DNA of 64,000 nucleotides from Actinotalea sp. JY-7876. Lineage in GTDB: Bacteria > Actinomycetota > Actinomycetes > Actinomycetales > Cellulomonadaceae. Below, in pieces: positions 45,570 to 53,851 of the stretch (position 1 is the first letter of the stretch; each line of letters opens with the position of its first letter). The translations under genes and the position numbers were made by a program. Below the pieces are notes generated by a model, which ran no database searches, was not told where the DNA came from, and saw only the letters and a program-made list of their open reading frames with translations. The stretch covers positions 434,001 through 498,000 of the forward strand of contig NZ_CP059493.1 of NCBI RefSeq assembly GCF_014042015.1. Direction: 5' to 3'.

Positions 45570-45575
45570 GTCCTA
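45570..45575 (-). promoter_or_regulatory. -10-like element TAGGAC, leaderless promoter of the HAD gene
   Basis: TAGGAC on the minus strand ends 6 nt before the GTG at 45563. Its last base departs from TANNNT. Confidence 0.35.
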
Positions 45576-45671
45576 ACCCGGCTGGCCGTCCCCCGCGCGT
45601 CGAGCGGGCGGTTCGCGCCGCCCCGCGCCGGCCCGCGCACCCGTGGGGTGCTGTGACGCAGATCTCACCCG

Positions 45672-45731
45672 TAGACTTCGCCGCGTCTGCGGCCAGGGGG
45701 GCCGCGCGCCGCCGGCAACGAGGCCGGCGGC
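45672..45731 (+). promoter_or_regulatory. hppA promoter and leader hairpin
   Basis: TAGACT (45672-45677) is a probable -10, giving a leader of about 70 nt. It contains a 9-bp hairpin GCCGCCGGC/GCCGGCGGC with a 6-nt loop (45708-45731), followed by the strong TAGGAGGA ribosome site before the ATG at 45753. Confidence 0.5.
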
Positions 45732-45752
45732 TCCCTAGTCGTAGGAGGACGC

Positions 45753-48047
45753 ATGCCGTCGCTCGGGACATCGAGCCTCACCATCGTGGGCGTGATCGCT
45801 GCCATCGCGGTCGTCTCGCTCGCCTTCGCCGTCGTCCTGCGCCGCCAGGTGCTCGCGGCGCCCGAGGGCACGGCCAAGATGCAGGAGATCGCGCTCGCGG
45901 TGCAGGAGGGTGCCTCGGCGTACCTGAACCGCATGTTCCGCACGCTGGTGCTGTTCGCGGTGCTGGTCTTCGCGCTGCTCTTCCTGCTCCCGGGCGACAC
46001 CGGCGTCAAGCTGGGACGGTCGATCTTCTTCCTGCTCGGCGCCGGCTTCTCGGCCGCGATCGGCTACCTCGGGATGTGGCTGGCCACCCGCGCGAACCTG
46101 CGGGTGGCCGCGGCCGCGATGCGGCCGAACGGGCGCATCGAGGGCTCGCGCATCGCGTTCCGGACGGGCGGCGTCGTCGGCATGTCGGTCGTGGGGCTCG
46201 GCCTGCTCGGCGCCGCGTCGGTCGTGCTCATCTACCGCGAGCAGGCGCCCGCCGTGCTCGAGGGCTTCGGCTTCGGCGCCGCCCTGCTCGCGATGTTCAT
46301 GCGCGTGGGCGGCGGCATCTTCACCAAGGCGGCCGACGTCGGCGCGGACCTGGTCGGCAAGGTCGAGCAGAACATCCCGGAGGACGACCCGCGCAACGCC
46401 GCCACCATCGCCGACAACGTCGGCGACAACGTGGGCGACTGCGCCGGCATGGCCGCCGACCTCTTCGAGTCCTACGCGGTGACGCTCGTCGCCGCGCTCA
46501 TCCTCGGCAAGGTCGCGTTCGGCGAGCAGGGCCTGGTCTTCCCGCTGATCGTCACCGCCATCGGCGCGGTGACGGCGGCCCTGGGCGTCTACATCACGCG
46601 CGTGCGCGGCTCGGAGAGCGGCCTGGCGGCGATCTACCGCGGCTTCTACACCTCGGCGCTGATCGGCGCGCTGCTCGCGGGCGCCGCCGCGTTCCTCTAC
46701 CTGCCGTCGTCCTTCGCCGAGCTCTCGGGCGTCGGCGAGGAGCTCGCCGTCCACACGGGCGACCCGCGCGTGGTCGCGACCCTCGCCGTCGCGATCGGCG
46801 TCGTGCTGGCCGGCGTCATCCTGTGGCTCACCGGCTACTTCACGGGCACGACGTCGAAGCCCACGCTGCACGTGGCGCGCACGTCGCTGACCGGCGCCGC
46901 GACGGTCGTCCTGTCCGGCATCGGCGTCGGGTTCGAGTCCGCCGTCTACACGGCCGGCATCATCGCGGCCGCGATCTGCGGGGTCTTCCTCATCTCCGGC
47001 GGCTCCGTCACGCTCTCGCTCTTCCTCATCGCGCTGGCCGGCTGCGGCCTGCTCACGACCGTCGGCGTCATCGTCGCGATGGACACCTTCGGCCCGGTGA
47101 GCGACAACGCGCAGGGCATCGCGGAGATGTCCGGCGACGTCGACGCGGAGGGCGCCCAGATCCTCACCGACCTCGACGCCGTCGGGAACACCACCAAGGC
47201 GATCACCAAGGGCATCGCGATCGCGACCGCCGTCCTGGCCGCGACCGCGCTGTTCGGCTCGTACACCGACGCCGTCCGCCAGGCGGTGGCGGAGCTCGGC
47301 GACGCGCTCGACACGTCGGGGACCGCGCTCGCGATGGTCTCCTACGAGGTCATCTCCCCGATCACGCTCGTCGGCATCATCCTCGGTGCCGCGACGGTGT
47401 TCCTGTTCTCCGGGCTGGCGATCGACGCGGTGACCCGCGCGGCCGGCGCGATCGTCTTCGAGGTGCGGCGGCAGTTCCGCGAGATGCCCGGGATCATGAC
47501 GGGCGAGGTGCGGCCGGAGTACGGCAAGGTCGTCGACATCTGCACGCGCGACTCCCTGCGCGAGCTCGCCACCCCAGGGCTGCTCGCCGCCTTCGCGCCC
47601 ATCGCCGTCGGCTTCGGCCTGGGCGTGGGGCCGCTGGCCGGGTTCCTCGCCGGCGCGATCGGCGCCGGCGTGCTCATGGCCGTCTTCCTCGCCAACTCCG
47701 GCGGCTCGTGGGACAACGCGAAGAAGATCGTCGAGGACGGGAAGTACGGCGGGAAGAACTCCGACGCGCACGCCGCCGTCGTCATCGGCGACACCGTCGG
47801 CGACCCGTTCAAGGACACCGCCGGCCCGGCGATCAACCCGCTGCTCAAGGTGATGAACCTCGTCGCGCTGCTCATCGCGCCCGCGGTGGTCCAGGTCAGC
47901 CTGGGCGACGACGCCAACCACGCGCTGCGGCTCGGCATCGCCGGTGCCGCCGCGTGCATCGCGTTCGGCGCGGTGATCGTGTCCCGGCTGCGGGCGGCCG
48001 CCGTCGACCGCGAGGGCAGGCTCGAGCGCGAGGTGCACCTCGTCTGA
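45753..48047 (+). CDS. hppA: K+-independent proton-translocating membrane pyrophosphatase
   Basis: A 764-residue membrane enzyme with about 16 helices that pumps protons while hydrolysing pyrophosphate. The catalytic segments are ADVGADLVGKVEQNIPEDDP, DNVGDNVGDCAGMAADLFES and, near the C-terminus, the second site GKYGGKNSDAHAAVVIGDTVGDPFKDTAGPAINPL. The GNTTKAITKG motif has Lys where K+-dependent enzymes have Ala, marking the K+-independent subclass. Full length. AGGAGG lies before the ATG. It saves energy from biosynthetic pyrophosphate and fits the polyphosphate and phosphate genes elsewhere in the window. Confidence 0.97.
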   Translation: MPSLGTSSLTIVGVIAAIAVVSLAFAVVLRRQVLAAPEGTAKMQEIALAVQEGASAYLNRMFRTLVLFAVLVFALLFLLPGDTGVKLGRSIFFLLGAGFSAAIGYLGMWLATRANLRVAAAAMRPNGRIEGSRIAFRTGGVVGMSVVGLGLLGAASVVLIYREQAPAVLEGFGFGAALLAMFMRVGGGIFTKAADVGADLVGKVEQNIPEDDPRNAATIADNVGDNVGDCAGMAADLFESYAVTLVAALILGKVAFGEQGLVFPLIVTAIGAVTAALGVYITRVRGSESGLAAIYRGFYTSALIGALLAGAAAFLYLPSSFAELSGVGEELAVHTGDPRVVATLAVAIGVVLAGVILWLTGYFTGTTSKPTLHVARTSLTGAATVVLSGIGVGFESAVYTAGIIAAAICGVFLISGGSVTLSLFLIALAGCGLLTTVGVIVAMDTFGPVSDNAQGIAEMSGDVDAEGAQILTDLDAVGNTTKAITKGIAIATAVLAATALFGSYTDAVRQAVAELGDALDTSGTALAMVSYEVISPITLVGIILGAATVFLFSGLAIDAVTRAAGAIVFEVRRQFREMPGIMTGEVRPEYGKVVDICTRDSLRELATPGLLAAFAPIAVGFGLGVGPLAGFLAGAIGAGVLMAVFLANSGGSWDNAKKIVEDGKYGGKNSDAHAAVVIGDTVGDPFKDTAGPAINPLLKVMNLVALLIAPAVVQVSLGDDANHALRLGIAGAAACIAFGAVIVSRLRAAAVDREGRLEREVHLV

Positions 48048-48059
48048 CCGGGCCCCGGC

Positions 48060-48101
48060 GTGCGGCGAGGGTGGGACCCGCAGGTCCCACCCTCGCCGCA
48101 C
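48060..48101. terminator. Symmetric terminator between hppA and a convergent lipoprotein gene
   Basis: A perfect 19-bp stem (GTGCGGCGAGGGTGGGACC and its complement) has a 4-nt CGCA loop. It serves both strands and is the longest stem in the window. Confidence 0.9.
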
Positions 48102-48113
48102 GTCGTCGGTGGC

Positions 48114-48779
48114 TCAGTCGCGCGTCATCACCTGGGTGAAGCCCGTGGTGTCGACCCCCTCGACCTGCGGGGTGAGGCGCAGCTCGTCGTCGGTGCACTC
48201 GTAGGTCGAGACGCCGCCGAGCGGGACGCCTGATGCCTCGGCGCTCTCGATGCCGGGGATCTCCGTCTCCTGGCCGTCCACGATCGACGTGTTCCGCACG
48301 GTCAGGCCGCTGAGGTCGACGTCGCTGATCGTGAGCTCGGTGTCCGTGGCCGTGTAGGCCGCCACGAGCGTGCCGTCGTACGAGGTCGTGGTCGTCACGG
48401 GGGCGCCCTCGAGCTCGATCGTCACGGAGGACACCTGGTCCTCGTAGACCGTCGTCATCGCGGACCCGTCGAACGTCACCGTCGACGTGCCGGTGACCTC
48501 GACCTGCGGGTTGAGCTCCTCCATGCCCGGCGCGGAGAGCATCGACTCGCCGACGCTGCTCACGTCCACGGACCAGGTGCCGGCGAGGCAGTCCGGGCCA
48601 CCGGCGGCCGCGGCGTCGCCGTCCGCCCCGTCCTCGGGCTGCTCGTCGCCGCCCTCGGTGGCCTCGTCGCTGGCCGTCGGCTCCGCGGTCTCGGGGTCGT
48701 CGCCGCCGGACGTGCACGCGGTCAGGGTGAGGAGCGCCGCGAGGGCGATCGGCGTGGCGGCGGTGCGGGTCAGGCGCAT
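48114..48779 (-). CDS. Lipoprotein of unknown function
   Basis: A 221-residue predicted lipoprotein with lipobox LTAC (Cys22). A Thr/Glu/Asp/Gly-rich linker of about 45 residues (GGDDPETAEP onwards) follows, then a domain beginning CLAGTWSVDVSS and rich in beta strands (TSTVTFDGSAMTTVYEDQ, TTTTSYDGTLVAAYTA) with a second Cys near the end (STYECTDDELRL). The lipocalin-like GTW start and strand pattern suggest a small beta-barrel, but I do not recognise a named family. GGAG lies before the ATG at 48779. Confidence 0.7.
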   Translation of the reverse strand: MRLTRTAATPIALAALLTLTACTSGGDDPETAEPTASDEATEGGDEQPEDGADGDAAAAGGPDCLAGTWSVDVSSVGESMLSAPGMEELNPQVEVTGTSTVTFDGSAMTTVYEDQVSSVTIELEGAPVTTTTSYDGTLVAAYTATDTELTISDVDLSGLTVRNTSIVDGQETEIPGIESAEASGVPLGGVSTYECTDDELRLTPQVEGVDTTGFTQVMTRD

Positions 48780-48912
48780 CGGTGCTCCAGGAGGTCGTGG
48801 GCGGTGACGGGGCCGCGCCGGTGGCGAGTGCCCCGGTGGCCGCAGACCGTCATGCAACCACGGGACCGAGGGGCGCGCCGGGCCGGTGACCGGACCGTGA
48901 CCTCCGACGCGC

Positions 48913-48918
48913 CACAAT
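48913..48918 (+). promoter_or_regulatory. -10 element CACAAT, leaderless promoter
   Basis: CACAAT ends 6 nt before the GTG at 48925. Confidence 0.55.
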
Positions 48919-48924
48919 GGCTGG

Positions 48925-49581
48925 GTGCCCAGGTCGCTGCGAGTGCTCACGTACAACATCCGCCAGCTGCGGGACGACGCCGCCGGAGTCGCGGAGGTCC
49001 TGCGCCGCGCCGACGCCGACGTCGTCGCGATCCAGGAGCCGCCGCGCGGCCCCTTCGGCCGCTCGCGCCTGCGACGCCTCGCGGCCGACGCCGGCTACGA
49101 CGTCGCCGTCGGCGGTGGCCGCGCCCGGACGACGGCGCTGCTCGTGCGTGAGGGCACGACGGCCACGACCACGCAGGGCGTGTGGCTCAAGTGGCGTCCC
49201 GGGCGCACCCGCCGTGGGCTCGCCATGGCGGAGGTCGCCGGGGTGCGGGTGATCAGCGCGCACCTGAGCCTGCACGAGGCCGAGCGGCTCCAGCACGCGC
49301 ACCGCCTCATGCTCCTGGTGCGGTCGGCGCCCGGCGACTGCGTGGTCGCGGGGGACCTGAACGAGGAGCCCGGCGGTCCGACGTGGCGGCGCCTCGGCCT
49401 GCACCTGCGTGACCTGTCCGCGGCCACGGGCCCGACGTTCACGGCGCGCAACCCCCGCCGGCGCATCGACGCGGTGCTCGCCACGGGCGGCGTCAGCGCG
49501 GTGCACGTCCGGCGGATCGACGACGAGGTCGCCCGCACGGCGAGCGACCACCTCCCCGTCCTCGCGGAGCTCCGCTGGTGA
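48925..49581 (+). CDS. Endonuclease/exonuclease/phosphatase (EEP) family protein
   Basis: A 218-residue EEP-fold enzyme with the metal and catalytic motifs TYNIRQLRDD, VVAIQEPP, ISAHLSLHE, VAGDLNEEPGG and ASDHLPVLAELRW. It is a metal-dependent phosphodiesterase or phosphatase acting on nucleic acid or lipid phosphates; the class is clear, the substrate not. No signal peptide, so it is cytosolic. Its stop overlaps the GTG of the methyltransferase gene (GTGA), forming a two-gene operon. Confidence 0.9.
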   Translation: MPRSLRVLTYNIRQLRDDAAGVAEVLRRADADVVAIQEPPRGPFGRSRLRRLAADAGYDVAVGGGRARTTALLVREGTTATTTQGVWLKWRPGRTRRGLAMAEVAGVRVISAHLSLHEAERLQHAHRLMLLVRSAPGDCVVAGDLNEEPGGPTWRRLGLHLRDLSAATGPTFTARNPRRRIDAVLATGGVSAVHVRRIDDEVARTASDHLPVLAELRW

Positions 49582-51170
49582 GTGCGGTGCCCGGCGTGCT
49601 GGCACCCGGGGCGGCGCCGCGCACCGACGAGGCGCTGCTGCCGCTGCTCCACGCCGACCTGCGGGCCGCCTCGTTCTCCGCGACCGACGTCGAGACCCTC
49701 GTCGGCCCCGTGGCGGCCGCGGCGCTCGACCGGGAGCAGACCCTGCCCGCCCGGCGCGCCGCCCGGGCCGCCGGGGCCGAGCCCCTCGCGGTGCTCGTGC
49801 GGCTGTTCCTGTGCGGCGACGACGTGACGCGCCGCGACCTGGACGCCGCGCTGCCGCGCGTCGGTGCCCGGGGCGCGGAGCACCTCGGCATCGTGACGGC
49901 GGCCGGGGCCGCGTCGCAGGACGCCGTGCGCGCGGCCGTCGACCTCAGCCCGGTCGAGTACGAGGCGCCGGGCGGCGGGGCGGGGACGTGGTTCGTCGCC
50001 TCGGACATGGGCGAGGCCGTGACGGGCGCCGCCCTGCGCGCTGACCACGTGCTCGGCGTCGGCGGCGCGTCCACCAGCCTCGCCCGCGCGACGATCCGCG
50101 AGCCGCGCCGGCGCACCCTGGACCTCGGCACCGGGTGCGGCATCCAGGCGCTCTACGCCGCGACGCACAGCGACGACGTGGTCGCGACCGACGTGTCCGC
50201 GCGGGCCCTGGCCTTCGCGCGCTTCAACGCGGCGCTCGCCGGGATGCGCCTCGACCTGCGGCGCGGCTCGATGCTCGAGCCCGTCGCGGGCGACCCGGGG
50301 TTCGACCTGGTCGTGTCCAACCCGCCCTTCGTCATCACGCCGCGGCACCACCGCGACGGCGCCGCGCCCGAGGCCGGCCTGCCGCACTACGAGTACCGCG
50401 ACGGCGGCCGTGCGGGCGACGACCTGGTGCGTGACCTCGTCGTCGACGTCGGCTCCGTGCTCGCCCCGGGCGGCGTCGCGCAGCTCCTCGGCAACTGGGA
50501 GCACCGGCGCGGGGAGCCCTGGACGGAGCGCGTCGGCGCGTGGCTCGACCGTGCCGGACTGGACGCCTGGGTGGTCCAGCGGGAGGTCCTCGACCCCGCC
50601 GAGTACGCCGAGACGTGGCTGCGGGACGGCGGCGCGACCGCCGACCGTGACACCGCGGGCTGGGAGGCCGCCTACGGCGCGTGGATCGACGACTTCGCGG
50701 CGCGCGACGTGGAGGCGGTCGGGTTCGGCATGCTCCTGCTGCGCCGGGCCCAGGGGGCGCCGACCCTGCGCCGCGTCGAGGAGTGGACCGGTCCGCTGCG
50801 GCGCCCGCTCGGCGACCACCTCGCGGCGGCGCTGCGCGCGCACGACTGGCTCGTGGCCCACGACGACGACGCGCTGGCGCGAGCCCGACTGACCGTCGCG
50901 GGCGACGTCACGGAGGAGCGCCACCTGCGCCCGGGCGCGGCCGATCCCTCGGTCGTCCTGCTGCGCCAGGGCGGGGGGTTCGGCCGGACGGCGCGGGCGG
51001 GCACGGCCCTGGCCGGGCTGGTCGGCGCGTGCGACGGCGAGCTCGCCGTGGGCCAGGTGGTCGGCGCGCTCGCGGTGATCCTCGACGCGCCCGCCGACGC
51101 GCTCGCCGCGGAGCTGCTCCCGCAGGTCCGGGACCTGGTGCGCGACGGGTTCCTCGTCCCGCCGCGGTGA
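49578..51170 (+). CDS. SAM-dependent methyltransferase with DUF7059/DUF7782-type flanks
   Basis: A 530-residue protein. An N-terminal helical winged-helix-like domain (about residues 1-130) precedes a class I methyltransferase core with SAM motif TLDLGTGCGIQALYAA and the NPPF catalytic tetrad (VVSNPPFVITPRH), as in N6-adenine or glutamine methylases of the HemK/RsmC group. A large C-terminal domain (from about residue 330) is actinobacterial. The target, nucleic acid or protein, cannot be told. Translationally coupled to the EEP gene. Confidence 0.85.
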   Translation: MSAVPGVLAPGAAPRTDEALLPLLHADLRAASFSATDVETLVGPVAAAALDREQTLPARRAARAAGAEPLAVLVRLFLCGDDVTRRDLDAALPRVGARGAEHLGIVTAAGAASQDAVRAAVDLSPVEYEAPGGGAGTWFVASDMGEAVTGAALRADHVLGVGGASTSLARATIREPRRRTLDLGTGCGIQALYAATHSDDVVATDVSARALAFARFNAALAGMRLDLRRGSMLEPVAGDPGFDLVVSNPPFVITPRHHRDGAAPEAGLPHYEYRDGGRAGDDLVRDLVVDVGSVLAPGGVAQLLGNWEHRRGEPWTERVGAWLDRAGLDAWVVQREVLDPAEYAETWLRDGGATADRDTAGWEAAYGAWIDDFAARDVEAVGFGMLLLRRAQGAPTLRRVEEWTGPLRRPLGDHLAAALRAHDWLVAHDDDALARARLTVAGDVTEERHLRPGAADPSVVLLRQGGGFGRTARAGTALAGLVGACDGELAVGQVVGALAVILDAPADALAAELLPQVRDLVRDGFLVPPR

Positions 51171-51171
51171 G

Positions 51172-51205
51172 CACACCCGTCGGCCGGGCACACCCGTCGG
51201 CCGGG
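51172..51205 (+). repeat. Two tandem 17-bp repeats after the methyltransferase gene
   Basis: CACACCCGTCGGCCGGG occurs twice head-to-tail immediately after the stop codon, in the gap before the convergent FAD oxidase gene. Confidence 0.8.
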
Positions 51206-51227
51206 CACGCCCGCGCCGAGCGCGGAC

Positions 51228-52595
51228 TCAGCCCGCCAGGACCGGGTGGTTGCTCCGCAGGACCCCGCCGGGGTCGACCTCCCGCTTGACCCGCTGCAGG
51301 CGCCCGAGCACGTCGGCGGGGTAGACGTCCGTGAGCGGCGCGCCCTCCTGGTGGAAGGTGAGGGTCGAGCCGGTCGTGGCCCAGGGGCCGACGTCGCGGT
51401 CGAGCCGGTCGACGGCGCCCCGGCCCTCGCGGACCCCCTCGGGGTCGCGCGCCATCCCCATCGCCCAGAGCGAGTACTCCGGCTCGACCCGCAGCCCGGC
51501 GCCCCGGGCCGGGTCCGCGCGCCGCAGCGCGCCGCCGAGGTGCCGGACCTGGGAGTAGGTCAGGGGCGCACCGGGCCCGACGTGCCGCAGGACCACGTCC
51601 ACGAGTGCGTCGTCGACGCGCGTGACCGGCCGGGCCACGTTGACCGCCGTGATCCCCGTCGGCGCCTCGTCCGGCTCCTCGCTGATGGTGCCGAGGTCGC
51701 TGGGCCGCAGGGCGCGCAGCGTCTCGCGCAGCACGGGTCCGAGGGCGCGGAAGGGCGCGAGGAGCGCCTCCGCCTCGGCCGCGGGACCGAGATGCACCGC
51801 GTCGACGAACGTGAACGAGCGTCCCCGCACCTCCTCGGGCAGCTGCGGTACCGGGGGGAAGCTCATCGCCGTGACCCACACCGTGAAGGCGTCCGGCGCG
51901 GTGCGGGTGACCTCGGCGAACGTCCGGTACGCGGCGCCGGCCAGCTCCCCGGGCAGCACCAGACGGCCGCCGTAGATCTCGGGCGCCGCCGGCAGCTCGA
52001 CCTCCACGGCCGTGACGACGGCGAAGTCGCCCCCGCCCCCGCGCAGGGCCCAGAGCAGGTCCGGGTCGGTGTCCGCGTCCACGCGCCGGGCGGTGCCGGA
52101 CGCGTCGACGACGTCGGCCGCGCGGACGATCGACGCCCCGGTGCCGAAGGACCGGCTCAGCCAGGACAGCCCTCCCCCGAGGAGGTAGGGGACCGCGGTG
52201 ATCGACGGGTTCGACCCGGACGGGGCCACCAGGCCCGTCCCGTCGAGGGCCGCGAGGACGCGTCCCCACGGCACGCCCGCGCCGATGCGTGCCGTGCGGG
52301 CGTCGACGTCGACCGCGAGCTCGTCCAGCGCGCCCGTGCGCAGCAGGAGGCAGCCGTCCAGCGCCCGCGTCCCGCCGTGCCCGCGCGGCTGCACGGCCAC
52401 CGGCAGGCCGGCGTCGGCCGCGAAGCGCACCGCGGCGACGACGTCGGTGGCCGATGCCACGCGCACCACGGCCGCGGGGCGCTGGTCCAGGCCCCTGCTC
52501 CAGCCGCGCCGGGCCTCGTCCCACCCGTCGTCGCCGGGCGCCACCACCGTCCCGGCGAGGGCCGCCCGCAAGGACCCGAACGTCGTCGTCGACAT
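51228..52595 (-). CDS. FAD-binding oxidoreductase with berberine-bridge-like C-terminus
   Basis: A 455-residue flavoprotein of the PCMH/BBE family. The FAD-binding part has VAVQPRGHGGTRALDG, whose His is the usual covalent flavin site, and LLGGGLSWLSRSFG. A second Cys linkage, seen in bicovalent members, is not obvious. The C-terminal berberine-bridge-type segment ends VLRSNHPV. It oxidises a sugar, alcohol or other small molecule with oxygen; substrate unknown. The ATG lies 6 nt after CACTCT, suggesting leaderless transcription. No signal peptide is visible. Confidence 0.88.
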   Translation of the reverse strand: MSTTTFGSLRAALAGTVVAPGDDGWDEARRGWSRGLDQRPAAVVRVASATDVVAAVRFAADAGLPVAVQPRGHGGTRALDGCLLLRTGALDELAVDVDARTARIGAGVPWGRVLAALDGTGLVAPSGSNPSITAVPYLLGGGLSWLSRSFGTGASIVRAADVVDASGTARRVDADTDPDLLWALRGGGGDFAVVTAVEVELPAAPEIYGGRLVLPGELAGAAYRTFAEVTRTAPDAFTVWVTAMSFPPVPQLPEEVRGRSFTFVDAVHLGPAAEAEALLAPFRALGPVLRETLRALRPSDLGTISEEPDEAPTGITAVNVARPVTRVDDALVDVVLRHVGPGAPLTYSQVRHLGGALRRADPARGAGLRVEPEYSLWAMGMARDPEGVREGRGAVDRLDRDVGPWATTGSTLTFHQEGAPLTDVYPADVLGRLQRVKREVDPGGVLRSNHPVLAG

Positions 52596-52601
52596 GACCC
52601 C

Positions 52602-52607
52602 AGAGTG
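52602..52607 (-). promoter_or_regulatory. -10 element CACTCT, leaderless promoter of the FAD oxidase gene
   Basis: CACTCT on the minus strand ends 6 nt before the ATG at 52595. Confidence 0.45.
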
Positions 52608-52685
52608 CACCCGGGCGCCGACACGCGGAACCGGCATTTTCGCCCGGAACGTGCGGCGGCCGTGCCCGGCGGCACGCATGTCGCC

Positions 52686-52691
52686 TACCGT
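52686..52691 (+). promoter_or_regulatory. -10 element TACCGT, leaderless promoter of the PAP2 gene
   Basis: TACCGT ends 6 nt before the GTG at 52698. Confidence 0.55.
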
Positions 52692-52697
52692 GGTGAC

Positions 52698-53693
52698 GTG
52701 CCCGCGCCCCCGAGCTCTCCGCCCACGACCGAGCCCCCCACGGGGCGCCCGGTCGGGCCGTCGAGGCTGCCGGGACCGCGCGAGCGCGCCGGCGGTGACC
52801 CGACGACGGGCCCCGGGCGCCGCGCCCCGGTGGCGCCGGGTGTGGTCGTCGCCGTGGTCGCCGTCGCCGGCATCTGGGCGGTGTGGCGCGGCTTCGTCCT
52901 GTCCCGCACGGGCCGGGCGGCCGACATGGGCGCGCTGGAGGGTGCCGAGTTCGGCCGCAACCAGCTCTGGACCGCGGCCGAGCAGGTGCTCGACGTCATC
53001 TCGGTGCCGCTCCTCGCGGCCGTGCTGATCGCCACGGTCCTGCTCGCGGTCCTGCGCCGTCGCGTCGTGCTGGGCGTCCAGGTCGCGCTGATCATGGGCG
53101 GCGCCAACCTCACGACCCAGGTCCTCAAGCGGTGGGTCCTCGACCGGCCCGACGTCGGCATCGACGCGGACCACCTCGTCCCCTCGCTCCCGAGCGGCCA
53201 CACTACGGCGGCCGCGTCCGTCGCGGTCGCGCTGCTGCTGGTCGTGCCGCGCCGCCTGCGTCCGCTGACCGCGGTCGCGGGGGCGCTCTACACCGTGGTC
53301 ACGGGCGTCTCCACCCTCGTCGCCGGCTGGCACCGGCCGAGCGACGTCGTCGCCGCGGTGCTCGTCGTCCTCGCGTGGGCGGGCGTCGCGAGCGCCGTCG
53401 GCGCCCTCCTGGACCCGGCCGGGCGCTCCGTCGGCAAGCCGGGCGGGGACCGGCCGCGGCGCACCGCGACCGCGATCGCGACCCTCCTCGTGGCGGCCGG
53501 CGCGACCGGCGCCGCGGCCGCCGTCGCGCTCGAGCGGACGGTCGCCTCGGTGGACGACGGCCTCGAGGCGGGACGGGAGCTCGTGACGGCGTACGCGGGC
53601 GGCGCGCTGGGCATCGCCGCGGTCTCGTGCGTGTGCTTCGCCACTGTCCTGGTCCTGCGCCGCGCGACCGAGGCGAGCCGCCGCCGCGGCTGA
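52698..53693 (+). CDS. PAP2-family membrane phosphatase
   Basis: A 331-residue membrane protein. A Pro/Arg/Gly-rich N-terminal cytoplasmic stretch (about 45 residues) is followed by about six membrane helices. The acid phosphatase motifs are KRWVLDRPD, LPSGHTTAAAS and VSTLVAGWHRPSDV, with the catalytic His residues in the last two. It dephosphorylates lipid pyro- or monophosphates, perhaps undecaprenyl-pyrophosphate or phosphatidate, on the outer face. A terminal helix pair extends beyond the usual core. The start follows the -10 at 52686. Confidence 0.85.
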   Translation: MPAPPSSPPTTEPPTGRPVGPSRLPGPRERAGGDPTTGPGRRAPVAPGVVVAVVAVAGIWAVWRGFVLSRTGRAADMGALEGAEFGRNQLWTAAEQVLDVISVPLLAAVLIATVLLAVLRRRVVLGVQVALIMGGANLTTQVLKRWVLDRPDVGIDADHLVPSLPSGHTTAAASVAVALLLVVPRRLRPLTAVAGALYTVVTGVSTLVAGWHRPSDVVAAVLVVLAWAGVASAVGALLDPAGRSVGKPGGDRPRRTATAIATLLVAAGATGAAAAVALERTVASVDDGLEAGRELVTAYAGGALGIAAVSCVCFATVLVLRRATEASRRRG

Positions 53694-53721
53694 GGCGGCG
53701 ACCGGGGAGCGCGCCAGGTCG

Positions 53722-53753
53722 TAGAGTGCGCCCCGACCGACGTACCGTCGGGG
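53722..53753 (+). promoter_or_regulatory. topA promoter -10 and leader hairpin
   Basis: TAGAGT (53722-53727) is a probable -10, giving a leader of about 118 nt. A hairpin CCCCGAC/GTCGGGG (53731-53753) sits at the start of the transcript. Confidence 0.4.
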
Positions 53754-53851
53754 GGCGGTGCGGTCCGTCGAGGCGCGTGCGCCACGGCCCCGCCCGGTCC
53801 CGGGAGCACGCCCCGTCCTCCCGGCCGAATGATGAGAGAGCAGGTCCCCGC

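Noticed and set aside
51172-51205. Tandem 17-bp repeats as the start of a CRISPR array
   Set aside because: Only two copies, directly abutting with no spacers, and no cas genes are in the window.
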